Shown here piece after piece: positions 24,571 to 35,407 of a stretch of DNA of 64,000 nt (positions are counted from its first letter, which is position 1; the number at the start of each line of letters is the position of its first letter). Below the pieces are notes generated by a model that was not told the origin of the DNA, ran no database searches, and saw only the letters and a program-made list of their open reading frames with translations. The stretch comes from Marthasterias glacialis (Eukaryota; Echinodermata; Asteroidea; Forcipulatida; Asteriidae). Location of the stretch: NCBI GenBank assembly GCA_911728455.2, contig OU452227.1, positions 20,927,431 to 20,991,430 on the forward strand. Direction: 5' to 3'. The position numbers were made by a program, and so were the translations under genes.

Positions 24571-25235
24571 TCATGTAGGGCCTAAATACTAAATAGTAAT
24601 ATATTTATTACTTATAAATATTAGAGTAGTAGTACTAGTACTCTTAATAATAATAAGTAATAAATACTACTACTAACACTATAGTCCTATTACTATAGAA
24701 GTACAGTATGCATGCCACCAGTACTGGTACTACGGCCACTATATAGGCCTACTAATCCTTCGAATTTTAAATGAGTATTGAGTGATCAAATTTGCAAAAA
24801 AATTGTCCTCCTAAATCATAGATTAGATATTCCTACTCAACTGTACTGTAGTGTAGGCCTGCTATAGTATAGTATATCATAGACCCAGTTACTGTGGCGC
24901 GGTACTCCTCTTTTGAGAATTTGACTTTTATCGATCGTACTAGCGCCCAAGTCCGGTATATGTGTTGGCGCTGTGACAGATTATGACAAAGCGGATTTAA
25001 AATGAAATTGTGATACCCTGTTGAAAGAATTACCAAAATTATGACACTCACTCAACAAAATTGCTGGAAAATTGCATACTGGCTTCTCAAGATATCAAAG
25101 ATGAAATAAAAGGTATTTACTTGTACTCGCGATTATTTTCTGTGCTCCAAATCAATGATTTTTTTAGCCTACTAAAAGTGCAGCCGTTACAGTCTGCATT
25201 TTACTACTAATAGTCACATGACACTCAACGACTGT
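24571..25235. other. AT-rich low-complexity stretch
   Basis: TAGTAGTACTAGTACT-like and AATAATAAGTAATAAA sequence runs from about 24590 to 24760, followed by unremarkable sequence. No gene is seen. Confidence 0.5.
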
Positions 25236-25474
25236 GATTAACCCTGCGAGGATTGCATGCTCGCTGATTCCCTGACTTGCATGTTGTTTTGCGCAGTCAA
25301 TGCAAGATTCCAGCTGTGGAGTGTCACTGACCCCCCACAATGGCTACACAGAGGGAACGTTGCTTTTAATCAGCGCTGTGCAGCCAACACTACACAGCTG
25401 GTATCCTGCGTTGACTGCGCAAAATAATATGCAGGTCAGGGCATCACCGAACACGCAATCGTCACAGCGTTAAT
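25236..25474. repeat. inverted repeat with arms of about 85 bp
   Basis: The left arm (25236-25320, containing GCGAGGATTGCATGCTCGCTG and TTTTGCGCAGTCAATGCA) is matched in reverse by the right arm (25391-25474: TGCGTTGACTGCGCAAAA, ACACGCAATCGTC). Single arms of the same sequence occur at 27,513-27,600 and 31,789-31,866 within the segmental duplication. It is probably a foldback element or two head-to-head copies of one repeat. Confidence 0.7.
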
Positions 25475-25750
25475 ACGACATTTAACACATAAGGAAACAG
25501 ATTCCAGTCAGTGTGTGGCATAGATATTGCCTATCCATGCCACGCTGGTGGGGCTAGTTTTGTTTTTAACATAGTTAAAGTTGTTATTAGCTCATAACAT
25601 AAATTGGAGGTATGCTGTGATTTACAGATAAAATTGTTACATTGCTGAAATTTTAGAAAGTCATTAAAATCTGACATACATGTACATTGTACTTTCAAAA
25701 TGTATGTTGCTGAATGTGCACTTTATTTCCAATTCTTGTTGTCTTCACAG

Positions 25751-26750
25751 GTATCTTGCAACTGGAAACAGTCATCAGGCGATAGCACTGCACTACTGGG
25801 TAGGCAAAAGCACCATCAGTAGCATTGGTCAGGAGACCACCGATGCAGTCTGGGATGTACTCAGAGCTACCTGAGTGACGGCACCAGCTTCCCCTGATGA
25901 GTGGGGAAAAAAGTAAGCAGAGGGTTTCAGGATGGATGGAACTTTTCAAATTGCTGCGGAGCAATCGATGGCAAGTATGTCATCATTTAGTGCCCCTCAC
26001 TGTCCAGCTTAACATACTTCAACTATAAACACACATTTAGCATCAACCCTCATGTCGGCTTGTGATTCGAATTACTATTTCACACTGCTAGATATTGGAG
26101 GTCCTGGTTGCAATGCAGATGGTGGCGTCTTTTCTTCATCAGGATTCGGTAGAGCTATCGAGGGCTGTTCATTGGGCTTCCTTCCATCTGCTAGTCCCCC
26201 TGGAACAGATAAAGATCTTCCATTTGTTTTTGTCGCTGATGAACCATTCCCCCTGCGGCCTCACATTATAAGACCTTACCCAGGGAGACAGCTTCAAGAA
26301 AAGCAAGTGATCTACAACTACAGGCTGTCACGTACTCGACGCACCATTGAGATTGCGTTTGGTATACTCTCTGCACGGTGGAGAGTTTTCCGCAGACCAA
26401 TAATTGCCAAAACAAAGTAGCATAAATCCATCGTCAAGGCCACCTGTGCCCTTCACAACTGGCTGAAGATGGCTGATCAGCAACAGCCTGCAGAAATTAG
26501 ACACTACTGCCCACTGGATTTTTCAGATGTTGAGAAGGGAGATGGTACAACAGCACCTGGTGGATGGCGTTATGAAGCAACTGCTATTAACGGGCTGAAG
26601 GGAATTCAACATGTGGGCAGCAATAACTAAAGCGCTATTCCATCATCCATTCGGGATTCTTACTGCCAATACTTCTCATCACCAGTTGGGGAAGTGCCAT
26701 GGCAGTATAACAATGTAAGACGTGGCAACACGCCATCTTTTGCTTTAATT
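25751..26750 (+). pseudogene. HARBI1-like transposase, exon 2 (DDE catalytic domain)
   Basis: An AG acceptor at 25749-25750 is followed by YLATGNSHQAIALHYWVG-STIS. The catalytic core shows GAIDGK (first Asp at 25967), TYFNYKHTFSI, DSNYYFTLLDIGGPG, DGGVFSSSGF (second Asp), PFVFVADEPFPLRPH, RPYPGR and YNYRLSRTRRTIEIAFGILS (Glu), then HNWLK and a C-terminal YFSSPVGEVPWQ. Lesions: TGA at 25872, TAG at 25988, TAG at 26418, TAA near 26626, and frame changes near 25905 and 26045. DDE residues remain, but no intact protein can be made. It pairs with the block ending at 13219. The second Harbinger protein (Myb/MADF type) was not found. Confidence 0.88.
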
Positions 26751-26829
26751 TGTTTTTATTTGTCTGCGATTTTATTACAATTGATGTTAATTTTTGCATC
26801 AAGAATAAGAATATTAGTTGTGTTTTTGG

Positions 26830-27225
26830 CCCATACATCGATGTGTGTTAAGCACTGTATACTCAGTAATTTCCCGAGTCATGTGAAAAAAACAGGACTT
26901 ACAGGACTCTGGAAAGTACTGAGTATACAGTGCTTAAAACACATCAGTGTGTGGGTAAAAACACCAATAATATTTTTATCCCTGATGCAAAAATTAACAT
27001 CAATTATAATGGTTGCGATACCCGTTGCTAATAGGATTCGAACTGCCTGTAGCTGCCGGGCAATCTCGGTAATCTAGTTGGTAAGACATCTGCTCTAGAG
27101 TTGCGGGGGTCGTGGGTTCAAATCCCACTCGAAGAATATGACTGTGAGTTTTTTTCACAGGACTCGGGAAAGCACTGAGTATACAGTGCTTAACACACAT
27201 TGGTGTATGGGTAAAACAGAAATAA
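26830..27225. mobile_element. cluster of three related SINE pieces
   Basis: The 3' body (CACTGAGTATACAGTGCTTAA with a CATTGGTGT..GGGTAAAA tail) occurs three times: reversed at about 26833-26885, forward at 26890-26972 and forward at 27150-27225. The last copy keeps a tRNA-like head at about 27052-27135, with an A-box-like TAATCTAGTTGGTAAGA and a B-box GGTTCAAATCCC. The palindromic GTATAC core explains part of the inverted look. Confidence 0.65.
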
Positions 27226-27234
27226 TATAATTTT

Positions 27235-27965
27235 ATTGTTAGAGATTGTTTAACTTAATTTGGGTGTAAACAAAGAAAAATTGCCTGGAGCGAGCAACCA
27301 TGCCAACTGAGCTATCCAACCCTAATGTCAGCGGTCTCTTAGACCCAGTAACAAGGACACTGTACTCCTTTTTAAAAATAAAATATAGACTTGGACGGTC
27401 GTACAAAACCAGTTCCGGCAATGCAGCCGTGAGGGTCACTTTTATTCTGAACCGTCACGTGACACTGCATTATTGTCAAGGACTGTTTTCTTACACGTAA
27501 AGAGTCTAATTAACACTACGAGGATTGTGTGTTCGCTGATGCCCTGAGTTGCATATTGTTTTGCGCAGTCAACGCAGGATACCAGCTGCGAAGGCCGTGA
27601 CACGAGGTCAGTGTCTTAAGGTCTTAATCGGCCATTTAAAAATGTCATTTTTTGTGAACATTTGTAGCTGCAGTCAACCCTCAAGCAGGTGCAAGTCAGA
27701 AAAACTCGGACCAACCTCAGCAACTGAACTTAGGTAAGTACATTATTAAACAGCTTTTCCATCAATTTTGTAGTGAATGGATGTAAATTGAGCAGCCTAA
27801 ATGATTGATTCTACAGTGTACCTTAAACTCACAATCCTGCAGATCTTCAACGATTTACGATCGTAAGTAAGGAAATTGCGTTTGTAGTTAACAATTGTAG
27901 CCACAGTAAACCCCCAAGCAAGTGCAAGTCATACAAACTCTAACCAACCTCGGCAAAATAAACAG
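27235..27965 (+). repeat. segmental duplication, copy 1
   Basis: About 730 bp are shared with 31,505-32,262 in the same order and orientation: a reversed tRNA-like SINE (ACTGAGCTATCCAACCCTAA), the GCGCAGTCAACGCAGGATAC arm, and two tiny exon-like units with the intron between them. The minus strand of the SINE part has a TAGCTCAGTTGG A-box; its B-box survives only in copy 2. Confidence 0.8.
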
Positions 27966-27966
27966 C
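27668..27966 (+). CDS. pair of symmetric 22-codon exon-like units (A1, B1)
   Basis: Unit A1 (27668-27733) is 66 nt between a TTTGTAG acceptor and a GTAAGT donor, phase 1 at both ends, encoding VNPQAGASQKNSDQPQQLNL. Unit B1 starts at 27901 after TTGTAG and encodes TVNPQASASHTNSNQPRQ in the same phase. Splicing A1 to B1 keeps the frame (LNL-ATVNPQ). Both units recur in copy 2 of the duplication. The composition is linker-like (N, Q, S, P) and no domain is recognised. B1 has no obvious donor and reads on to a stop. The host gene is unknown. Confidence 0.35.
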
Positions 27967-28524
27967 TTTTTTCCTTATCAGAATGAGGGAAAAAAATAGT
28001 TTACTTGTTTTGAATTATTACCAAGACATCAATACTGAAAGTTGCCCAAATTGTGAAAACGTCAGCCTGAATTTTCTTTGCTTAACCCTTCCCTTACCAT
28101 AGGCGACTTTTGTCGACTGCACTCATACCCCTTGTTCTTTACCATTGGCGACTTTTGTCGCTCAAGCTTACACACAAAAAAGCATTAAAGCCTGAGCACA
28201 AAGGCCTTTGTTATATGGCTGTTTTGTTGATGTTCACCCTTCAAGTTTTGGAAAGAGAAAAATTTGATCTTTCCAATGATGGTAAAATTAAATAAGGTTG
28301 TTGTTTTATGCAATCCCTTGAAATTGGATTGGAAAGATCCGAAATGCCAAACACTTATGGAGTGCCATATGGTTGTGTACAAAAAAAGTGTTTGAGTTCA
28401 GAGATCACACTGGGAAACAATGACCGAGAACTTGAACATTTATTGGCCGATATCAGTGATTTTTGGTTTATATGAAAAGGAATTCAATAAGTAAGACATT
28501 TTGTATTACTTATTTTGCTATAAA

Positions 28525-28945
28525 ACAATATTTTCAAGGTGATAACAGAGTTGGGAAAATTGGCCTTTGAACAAAAGCTTTTTCTTGTGTAAAAATGTGT
28601 GTTGCACGCTGGAATGGCCAAACAATATGGTCACCAACAGTTGTTTACGTCTAAACAGTTTGAGGATTAACCAGAGGATTAACAATCATGTGGGTTTTAA
28701 CAGCTCTATAAAACCAAATGAAAGAAAGCGTAAGAGAGATCTAGCTCAGGATAGTGCCAAATCGCTGGTTCTAATCCCACCTAATCCAACCACTGAGTGA
28801 AATAGTGCTTGATAACTATACAACAATGATTTTTCAAGGTTTTTCGAAAACCTTGGTTTCTTACTCTGAGTGTATTAGAAGGTGCAAAAGCGCAACAATA
28901 CTGAAAGAGGGCAGAGTCTAGCATGACTCTGTTCAAGTTTCGAAG
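28525..28945 (+). repeat. duplicated segment with preserved ORF (partner at 49,195)
   Basis: About 420 bp are shared with 49,195-49,612. Both copies contain an open frame ending at the same stop: 28567-28800 here and 49273-49473 there. Their last 50 or so codons are strongly conserved (NNHVGFNSSIKP, KRDLAQDS, KSLVLIPPNPTTE, stop). A TTTTAACAG acceptor-like site precedes SIKP, so the last 31 codons could be a terminal exon with a basic ERKRKR patch. No family is recognised. Confidence 0.5.
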
Positions 28946-28974
28946 AACTAAGCAAATTTAATAAATTTAAAGAA

Positions 28975-31450
28975 CATTCTTAGAGCGCCGGTATCCGCTT
29001 AAAGAGGCGCTCATGGCGCTAGAGGAGAAATACAATTTAGGATTGTGGATTGATTGAGTATGTTTGTTTAAACTGCTGAGATTTGATGTTTGTCTTGAAT
29101 GTTGTGATGGATGGAGATGATTTGACAGTCAGGGGGAGTTGGTTCCACACTTGGGATGATGCTGCTGGAAATGACCTGTTGCCGCAAAGAGTAGAAGTCC
29201 TGGGCTGGTGAAGCAGCATGAGCTCATTAGAGCAAAGTCCGATGTATGCTGAGGTGTATGAGTGGGTGAGTTTGATGAGGTATTCTGGAGCATTGTTGTG
29301 AAAGATTTTGAAAACGAATAAGCCAAGTTTGTACTGAATTCTGTGTGATATTGTGAGCCAGTGAAGATCTTCTAATACAGGATTTACAGGATTGATGTGA
29401 GAATATTTACTGATGAAAGAGATAAGTCTGGCAGCGATGTTTTGAAAGCACTGCAGACGGTTCAGTTGATTTCTCTTGATGCCGTACATTAGTGAATTGC
29501 TCATGTCGATTTTGGATGTGATGAAAGCGTGAACAGTTTTCAGTGGTGTGTTTGTCAAGATATTTACGTATGTGTCCAATATGACAGATGGACATACAGA
29601 CAGATCTAGAGATTGCTGTCACGTGAGGTTCCATGTCACTCCATATCTTGTATCTGTATATTTGGACAGGCTTCTATCCCTTCAAAAAGTAGCCCATACC
29701 TCGACTGGCCTTTTGACCTTGTAATGGGTGAATTGCATAAATAATTTTTTTTAAAAAGCATGAGTAATGATATCTTGCAGTTGTCTATAGCCAGCAACAA
29801 GTCATTTTTGATTTTGAGTGGCAGACTCAATGCTGTGATTGGCACGGAAGGCAGATTGATGCTGGTCATGCAGATTGCTCTCAATTAGGAAAGATGAAAG
29901 TTGCATTAAGACTTCCCTCTCTAAGGTTTTACTTAGAAGTGAAAGATTGGATACTGGTCTGTAATTCTTCATTTCATCTTGGTTTAAATTGAACTTCTTT
30001 AAACAAAGGTCAGATTGGGGCAACTTTCATAACATCTGGGACATTAATGATGTCAGTAAAAAACGCGGATGAGTAAGGTTGAGCAATTTTGTTAAACAGA
30101 GATGATGGAAAGGGATCGAGTTCACAGGATTTAGATGCTGAATTCTTGAGAATGTTCGACACATCATCATCTATCACTTGCTAGAATGATGTGAGATGAT
30201 GTGTGGCAGAGACCTGTTCCTTGTGGAAAAGATTGTCAGTAATATGCTGGAAACCACTGTGAATCTTCCGAATCTTCTCAGTAAAGAAGGAACAGAACTC
30301 ATTGGCCAGTTTATCATCATTTTAGCTTGCAAGGAGAGGGGGTATACGACACCTGTGGGGTAGTTGGTTGATGAGTTTGAACAGTTGCTTCTGATCTTTG
30401 GCATTAGCAAGAAACAACTCCCTGTAGTAGTTTGACCTAGCTGTTGTCATCATGTGATTGACTTTTTGCTTTTGTACTTGATAGAGCAAGCAATCACCTT
30501 CAAGTCTAGATCGCCTCCATACTCATTCTAGGTGTCGCCATTTCTGCTTTTCAGTTACGAATAGTTTGGATGAATCTTGATTTCACATGTCTTACATGGG
30601 GCATGTTTATCAAGAAGTGTTTTGAGGGTGTTGTTGTACCTATGAACCTCGGTTCCAAGATCAGCTGTGTGGGTTGAGTGGAGCAGATCAGAAACAGCAA
30701 TGTCATTGCAGAATTCATCAGTGACTATGGCATTGATATGAAGATAATTTTGGTGAGTGTACGTGGTTTTTCCAGTGACAGATCACATGTAATTGCATTA
30801 TGGTCTGACAGTTCATCGATGATTTGAAGGGTTGAGAATACTAGTATGTCAGATGATCTTGGAATTAGTAGGTCGACTGTTTGTCCGGCTTTATGGGTAG
30901 CATCTGAGATGTGTCAATGGAGCCCACTGCTTGAGAGCAACAATGAAAAGCTACATTTGGTATCTGATATGTCATTAACATGAATATTAAAGTCACCAGT
31001 GATGAGAATGGGCATTGGGTTGAGTAAAAATTGGTCAACGATGCTCGTGAATTCTTCAATTGATTTAGTCTGTGGTCGATAGATAAGCACAAGTGAGATT
31101 GGGATTGAGGTGCTTATGAGTTCAGCATTAAGGCACTCAAATAATTTGGGTGAGGGTTGGCTATCATGGCACTGAACAATTAATCCAGACTTGTACAGAA
31201 GGGCAAGAACCCCTCCTTGTTTAGACGAAGGACGGTGGATGTGTTGGATTGAATAACCAGCTGGGGTCTCCTGGCTTCAACCAAGTTTCTGAAACTGCCG
31301 CAATATCAATGTTGTTGTCTAAGACAAAGTCAACAAAGGCTGTTATTGTATTTATGATTGACTGTAGGTAAAGTTCACAAAGTTTGGCATTTTTTAATTG
31401 GTCTGATTATGAGGACAGTTATCTTGAGGCAAATTCCAGCTGGGTGGAAC
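28975..31450 (-). mobile_element. CR1-like non-LTR retrotransposon, defective
   Basis: Minus-strand order: endonuclease DIAAVSETWLKPGD near 31290, GDFNIHVND near 30990 and TDLLIPRSSDILVFS-type residues near 30860 in shifting frames; a linker ANAKDQKQLFKL near 30400; RT NYRPVSNLSLLSK near 29950 and QHQSAFRANHSIESA near 29850; then a jump to the thumb (HIGHIRKYLD near 29570), SKIDMSNSLMYGI, LEDLHWLTISHRIQYKL and FKTNIKSQ near 29080. Motif A and the YADD block are missing. It sits between the two segmental duplication copies and is inactive. Confidence 0.85.
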
Positions 31451-31504
31451 TAACAAATTTGGCTGTTTGTGTAGTTTTAGTCCACCTCTTCAGTCTCTTG
31501 TAGT

Positions 31505-32262
31505 TGGTAGAAATTGTTTGTTAGCTTAATTTGGGAGTGAACAAAGAAAAATTGACTGGAGCGGGATTTGAACCAATGCTCTCCCAACCACTCCAACTGA
31601 GCTATCCAACCCTAATGTTGGCGGTCTCCTAGACCCAGTAACTGGGTCGCTGTACTCCTTTTTAAAATTTTTTACAATGTATTTAGACTTGGACGGTCAT
31701 AGAAAACTAGGGCCCGCCATGCAGCCGTTGGGGTTACTTTCATTCTGAACGTATTGCCAATGACTGTTTCTTTACATGTAAAGAGTCTTATTAACGCTAC
31801 AAGGATTGTGTGTTTGCTGTTGTTTTGTGCAGTCAACGCAGGATACCAGCTGCAAAGGCCGTGACACTGACAGTTTTTATGGCCGATTAAGACCTCGTTG
31901 CTACTCTTTTATTCCCTTATTAAAATTGAAACTAAAGAATTGTCATTTTTTGTAAACATTTGTAGCCACAGTCAACCCTCAAGCAGGTGCAAGTCAGACA
32001 AACTCGGACCAACCTCAGCAACTGAACCTAGGTAAGCACATTATTAAACAGCTTTTCCATCATTTTTGTAGTGAATGGGTGTGAATTGAGCAGCTTAAAT
32101 GATTGATTCTACAGTGTGCCTTAAACTCACAATCCTGCAGTTCTACAACGATTTACAATCAAAAGTAATCCATGTGTGGTTAACATTTTTAGCCACAGTA
32201 AACCCTCAAGCAAGTGCAAGTCATGCAAACTCTAACCAACCTCGACAAATTAAATAGTGATA
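31505..32262 (+). repeat. segmental duplication, copy 2
   Basis: This is the partner of 27,235-27,965. The SINE head is better preserved here: on the minus strand, TAGCTCAGTTGGAGTGG (A box) and GGTTCAAATCCC (B box), followed by a Pol III-like body. An extra roughly 50 bp (CTCGTTGCTACTC..AAAGAA) separates the arms compared with copy 1. Confidence 0.8.
31966..32257 (+). CDS. pair of symmetric 22-codon exon-like units (A2, B2)
   Basis: A2 (31966-32031) is again 66 nt with AG and GTAAGC borders, phase 1 to 1, encoding TVNPQAGASQTNSDQPQQLN. B2 starts at 32193 after TTTTAG and encodes TVNPQASASHANSNQPRQIK followed by TAG at 32255. Between copies 1 and 2 the exon units are intact in length while the introns differ by insertions, as expected if the units were once coding. 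Gene and function are unknown. Confidence 0.35.
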
Positions 32263-32316
32263 TCTAAATAAGACATTTTTTATCACTTATTTTGCTGTAG
32301 CCTTTTGTCAAGGCCT

Positions 32317-32505
32317 TCCTAGCTCAGACATCTGTGTATCCGCGAAGCAACTGCAGCGAAGACCAAGTGGACGCACGACGAGTTGCGAAACCGTGAGGGC
32401 CTTTTCTGACTTGTCAGGAACTTCTAATGTTTTTCTTTATTCCTCGATTTTTGCTACCCTAACATTGTAGGGTAAGCACTGTATCACAAGGCGCAGGGTT
32501 GAAAC
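32317..32505 (-). repeat. inverted relative of 48,930-49,185
   Basis: GCGAAGACCAAGTGGACGCAC, CGAAACCGTGAGGGCC and GTATCACAAGGCGCAGGGTTG match, in reverse complement, CGCCTTGTGATACAGCG, GGCCCTCACGGCTTCG and TTGGTCTTCGCGG near 48.9-49.2 kb. No coding frame is shared. It is probably an unnamed interspersed repeat. Confidence 0.5.
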
Positions 32506-32590
32506 TATCTTAATATAGGCCTAAGTCACGAGTATGCATGCAACAGGCTAGGCTGCACGTGTGTAGTGTTGCGGCCGGCCAAGCATGATT

Positions 32591-32618
32591 GTACATGTAC
32601 ATGTACATGTACGTGTAC
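32591..32618 (+). repeat. (GTACAT)n simple repeat
   Basis: GTACATGTACATGTAC-type self-complementary hexamers; a short microsatellite. Confidence 0.85.
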
Positions 32619-33119
32619 AAATTACTGTATACATGCACATGTATACTAATGTATCGTAGATGTAAACCTAGTATCTACTGTATGTACCATGTACTTCCTG
32701 AAGTCCAGCCCTAAAGGACAATCGTCCGAAAAGTTTGCCTGATTTTATTGGTATAGAAGCACATTTCTTAAATATTTCTTATTTCCCTACAATACCTACC
32801 ATCCGTATACGTGTTGTGTACCCAGGAAATTTAAACCAGTAGTTTTCCTTCCAAATAATGTATTTCTGTAGTTCTAATTAGAACTCCGATACGTAGTGAT
32901 AAACAAGCGAGAAGATGAGTCAAACCGGGGAGGGGGTAGTGGTCAGTGATGGAGAGCAATCTGACACTTCCCCTCCTCTCCCAGTTCTAACTACAGATCG
33001 CTGATGCTTTAGTTCAGTTTCGTTTTAATTTGGGGGGGGGGGGTGTTTGTTTGGGAGGTTTGACCAATCCAGTTTTGTTATGGCTTTAGCTTCTTTCAAG
33101 AATTTTTTTTTTCACTTAC

Positions 33120-33530
33120 ACAGTGGAATGGGATCGAGTTCACAGGATTTAGATGCTGATTTCTTGAGAATGTTCGACACATCATCATCTGTCACTTGCT
33201 AGAATGATGTGAGATGCTGTGTGGTAGAGACCTGTTCCTCATGGAAAAGATTGTCAGTAACATGGAAACCACTGTGAATCTTCTCAGTAAAGAAGAAGCA
33301 GAACTCATTGGCCAGTGTATCATCATTTTGGCTTGCGGGCAGGGGGGACACGCCACCTTTGGAGTAGTCGGTCGGTGAGTTTGAACAGTTGCTTGTGATC
33401 TTTAGCATTAGCAAGAAACAACTCCCTGTAGTAGTTTGATTTAGCTGGTGTCATCATGTGAATGACATTTTGCTTTTGTACTTGATAGAGCATGTAATCA
33501 CCTTTCAAGAATTTGTTTTTACTTACACAT
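33120..33530 (-). mobile_element. fragment of a second CR1-like copy
   Basis: It is colinear with the linker part of the element at 28,975-31,450 (about 30,110-30,480): minus-strand SNYYRELFLANAKDHKQLFK, SQNDDTLANEFCFFF and EKIHSGF. Small indels separate the two. It is truncated on both sides and followed by poly-T and poly-G runs. Confidence 0.75.
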
Positions 33531-34913
33531 TCTGTGTGACACCACCTACATGTACCTGTTTGTAGCGTTTTTTTGTTTCTCATGATTTTGATTTTTTTTT
33601 TTTTGGGGTAGGGGGGCAAAGCGCTCTAACATTTTTTTTAGGGTCAGTGTTTTAACTTATACCCTTACTTGATATGAACAACTGAAAAGATATTGTCGTT
33701 TTTGTTTGCAGCTCCACCACATTTCAAATTAGGGCGATATAGACAAACCACACACTGGCGTAGCTTGCTTTTCATAGTAAAGCAGTTCGAAGTAGGCTTG
33801 TCGAGTTTATAACTATCCTGTATTCATTCAAGTTACTGTTTATCTGGGCGTCCGTTAATTGTTTTCCATTCCCATTTGCTGCCGTCCCTGTCTAAAAATC
33901 CTGGAAAAAATCGTTTCAAAACATTACACCTTTTCTTAAAAGCTCTGAATGAATTTGCCAAACTTTCTTTCAAAACATACCTTTTCTTGAAAAGCTCTAA
34001 AATGCAATTTCACTGTAGGACAAAATTGTCAGTAGCTTTAGGTCCTGTAGCAAATACACAGATGTGAACAACAACAACACCATAGTATACAACTGTAACA
34101 TGGTGTGAGGGTTGATATACTATACTAGTTGATGATGTATTGGAAGTTGAGAACTCGTACTAACATGATTATAATGTTGAAATACATCACACGCTATTAC
34201 CACAAAACACAACGAGGATACGTGTGGATGACATGTGTTTTGTTCATGAAAAGATTGTCAGGTATTTATGTATCTTTATGAACAAAACAGAACACTTATA
34301 AAGTAATTTGTCACAAAGAAAACTAAGAACCCATCATAGTAAAAAGGGTGAAAAACTATAAAGTTTGTCAGTAATGACCCTAACATCTTGCCCCCTTTGT
34401 GAATATGGGGAAGCAACATTGCCCTGTCGGTATATAAGACGTATCTTTACCACTCGACTTATCTTTGGTATAATTACAAACAACTATCATTCACTTTGTC
34501 TTAGACCCCGTTTATCAACAGCAGTTATTGAATTAATACAAACTACGGTTTCACGCAACACTTTTGTTTTCTCTTCTGCTTTGTCTTCTTTTTTTTTCTC
34601 CCTTCTGCTTCTTTGACATCTTTCTTTCTTTTCTTCTTCGTGTGCGTCTGTTCCTTTTTTGCCTTAACCTTCAACCTCTGTTATTCTTTGATCCCATAGG
34701 ATCTGTTCTTAATTGTACCCTTGAATCCAATCATTGTATACATTGAAAAATGCTGTTGAGATGTAAAGCGTTTGATGGTCTTATTAGTAAAACCACTTTG
34801 ATTCTTTGTTCGCTATATCAATGTGATCTTGTTTGATTTTTTTTTGCTGCGTCTGAGAAAATTAAGATTGTTTAGTGATTTATATTCATGGATACAGTTG
34901 GAATTTTTGTCCT
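33531..34913. other. no gene; possible LINE 3' scraps
   Basis: Plus-strand 33,900-34,010 reads KTLHLFLKALNEF and SFKTYLFLKSSK, resembling the C-terminus of CR1-group ORF2. 34,755-34,820 reads like a LINE 3' UTR (TAAAGCGTTTGATGG..CGCTATATCAATG). Otherwise the sequence is AT-rich without features. Confidence 0.3.
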
Positions 34914-35100
34914 TGTAAAGTTATGTGATAAATAAGGTTGACATGACACACATGTTATCTTGGTTACTCCTCAGTTCAGTCAAGCGGTTCTTTATTCTTA
35001 TTCAAAGTGTATGGAACTGACTAGCGAGTAATTCTAGGGCCGATTACTCATGCAATGACTTAGTGTGCTTACGCATAATAATAAAGTCCTTATTGTTACA
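34914..35100 (-). repeat. downstream (3') LTR
   Basis: 187 bp, starting TGTAAAGTTATGTGA and ending CCTTATTGTTACA on the plus strand. It matches the other LTR closely apart from scattered substitutions and about ten extra bases (near 34,939-34,955). Divergence between the two LTRs indicates an old insertion. Confidence 0.92.
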
Positions 35101-35407
35101 TCCCTCTTCTTTGAATAAGAAAATATTCTTGTTTTCACAAATACTGTAAGAAAGATGTATTGACTGAAAAACTAGTTGTTTACTTGTGAGGCTGAACTAC
35201 TTCAATTGAACCTTGAAACCTTGAATTTTAATTAACTTGGAACAAAATACTTAACATTGTAAAAAGCCAATGTAACAATCAATCAATAAAAGGTTTTAGT
35301 CCTGGGTAAAGAACTGTTACCCTTGGATTTAAATCAACTTTGATTAAAGCAACTTGTTTAATCTTTGCAAGTGTATTTAGCATAAATACAAGTCAAGTCT
35401 GGTTGGT

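Larger units (their letters stand above)
13220..25750 (+). other. 12.5-kb intron of the HARBI1-like gene, filled with repeats
   Basis: It begins GTAGGA and ends TTCACAG at the two positions where the transposase reading frame breaks and resumes. It contains the hairpin repeat family, a CR1/L2-like LINE, an RTE-like LINE and an 0.8-kb TIR element. Near both ends (about 13625-13650 and 25540-25562) a GGTGGGGCTAGTTTT-type sequence recurs, which may mark a large insertion. Family introns are usually short, so most of this length is probably inserted DNA. Confidence 0.6.

Noticed and set aside
27052..27140. Functional tRNA gene
   Set aside because: It is the head of a SINE; stems do not close cleanly and the 3' body is repetitive.
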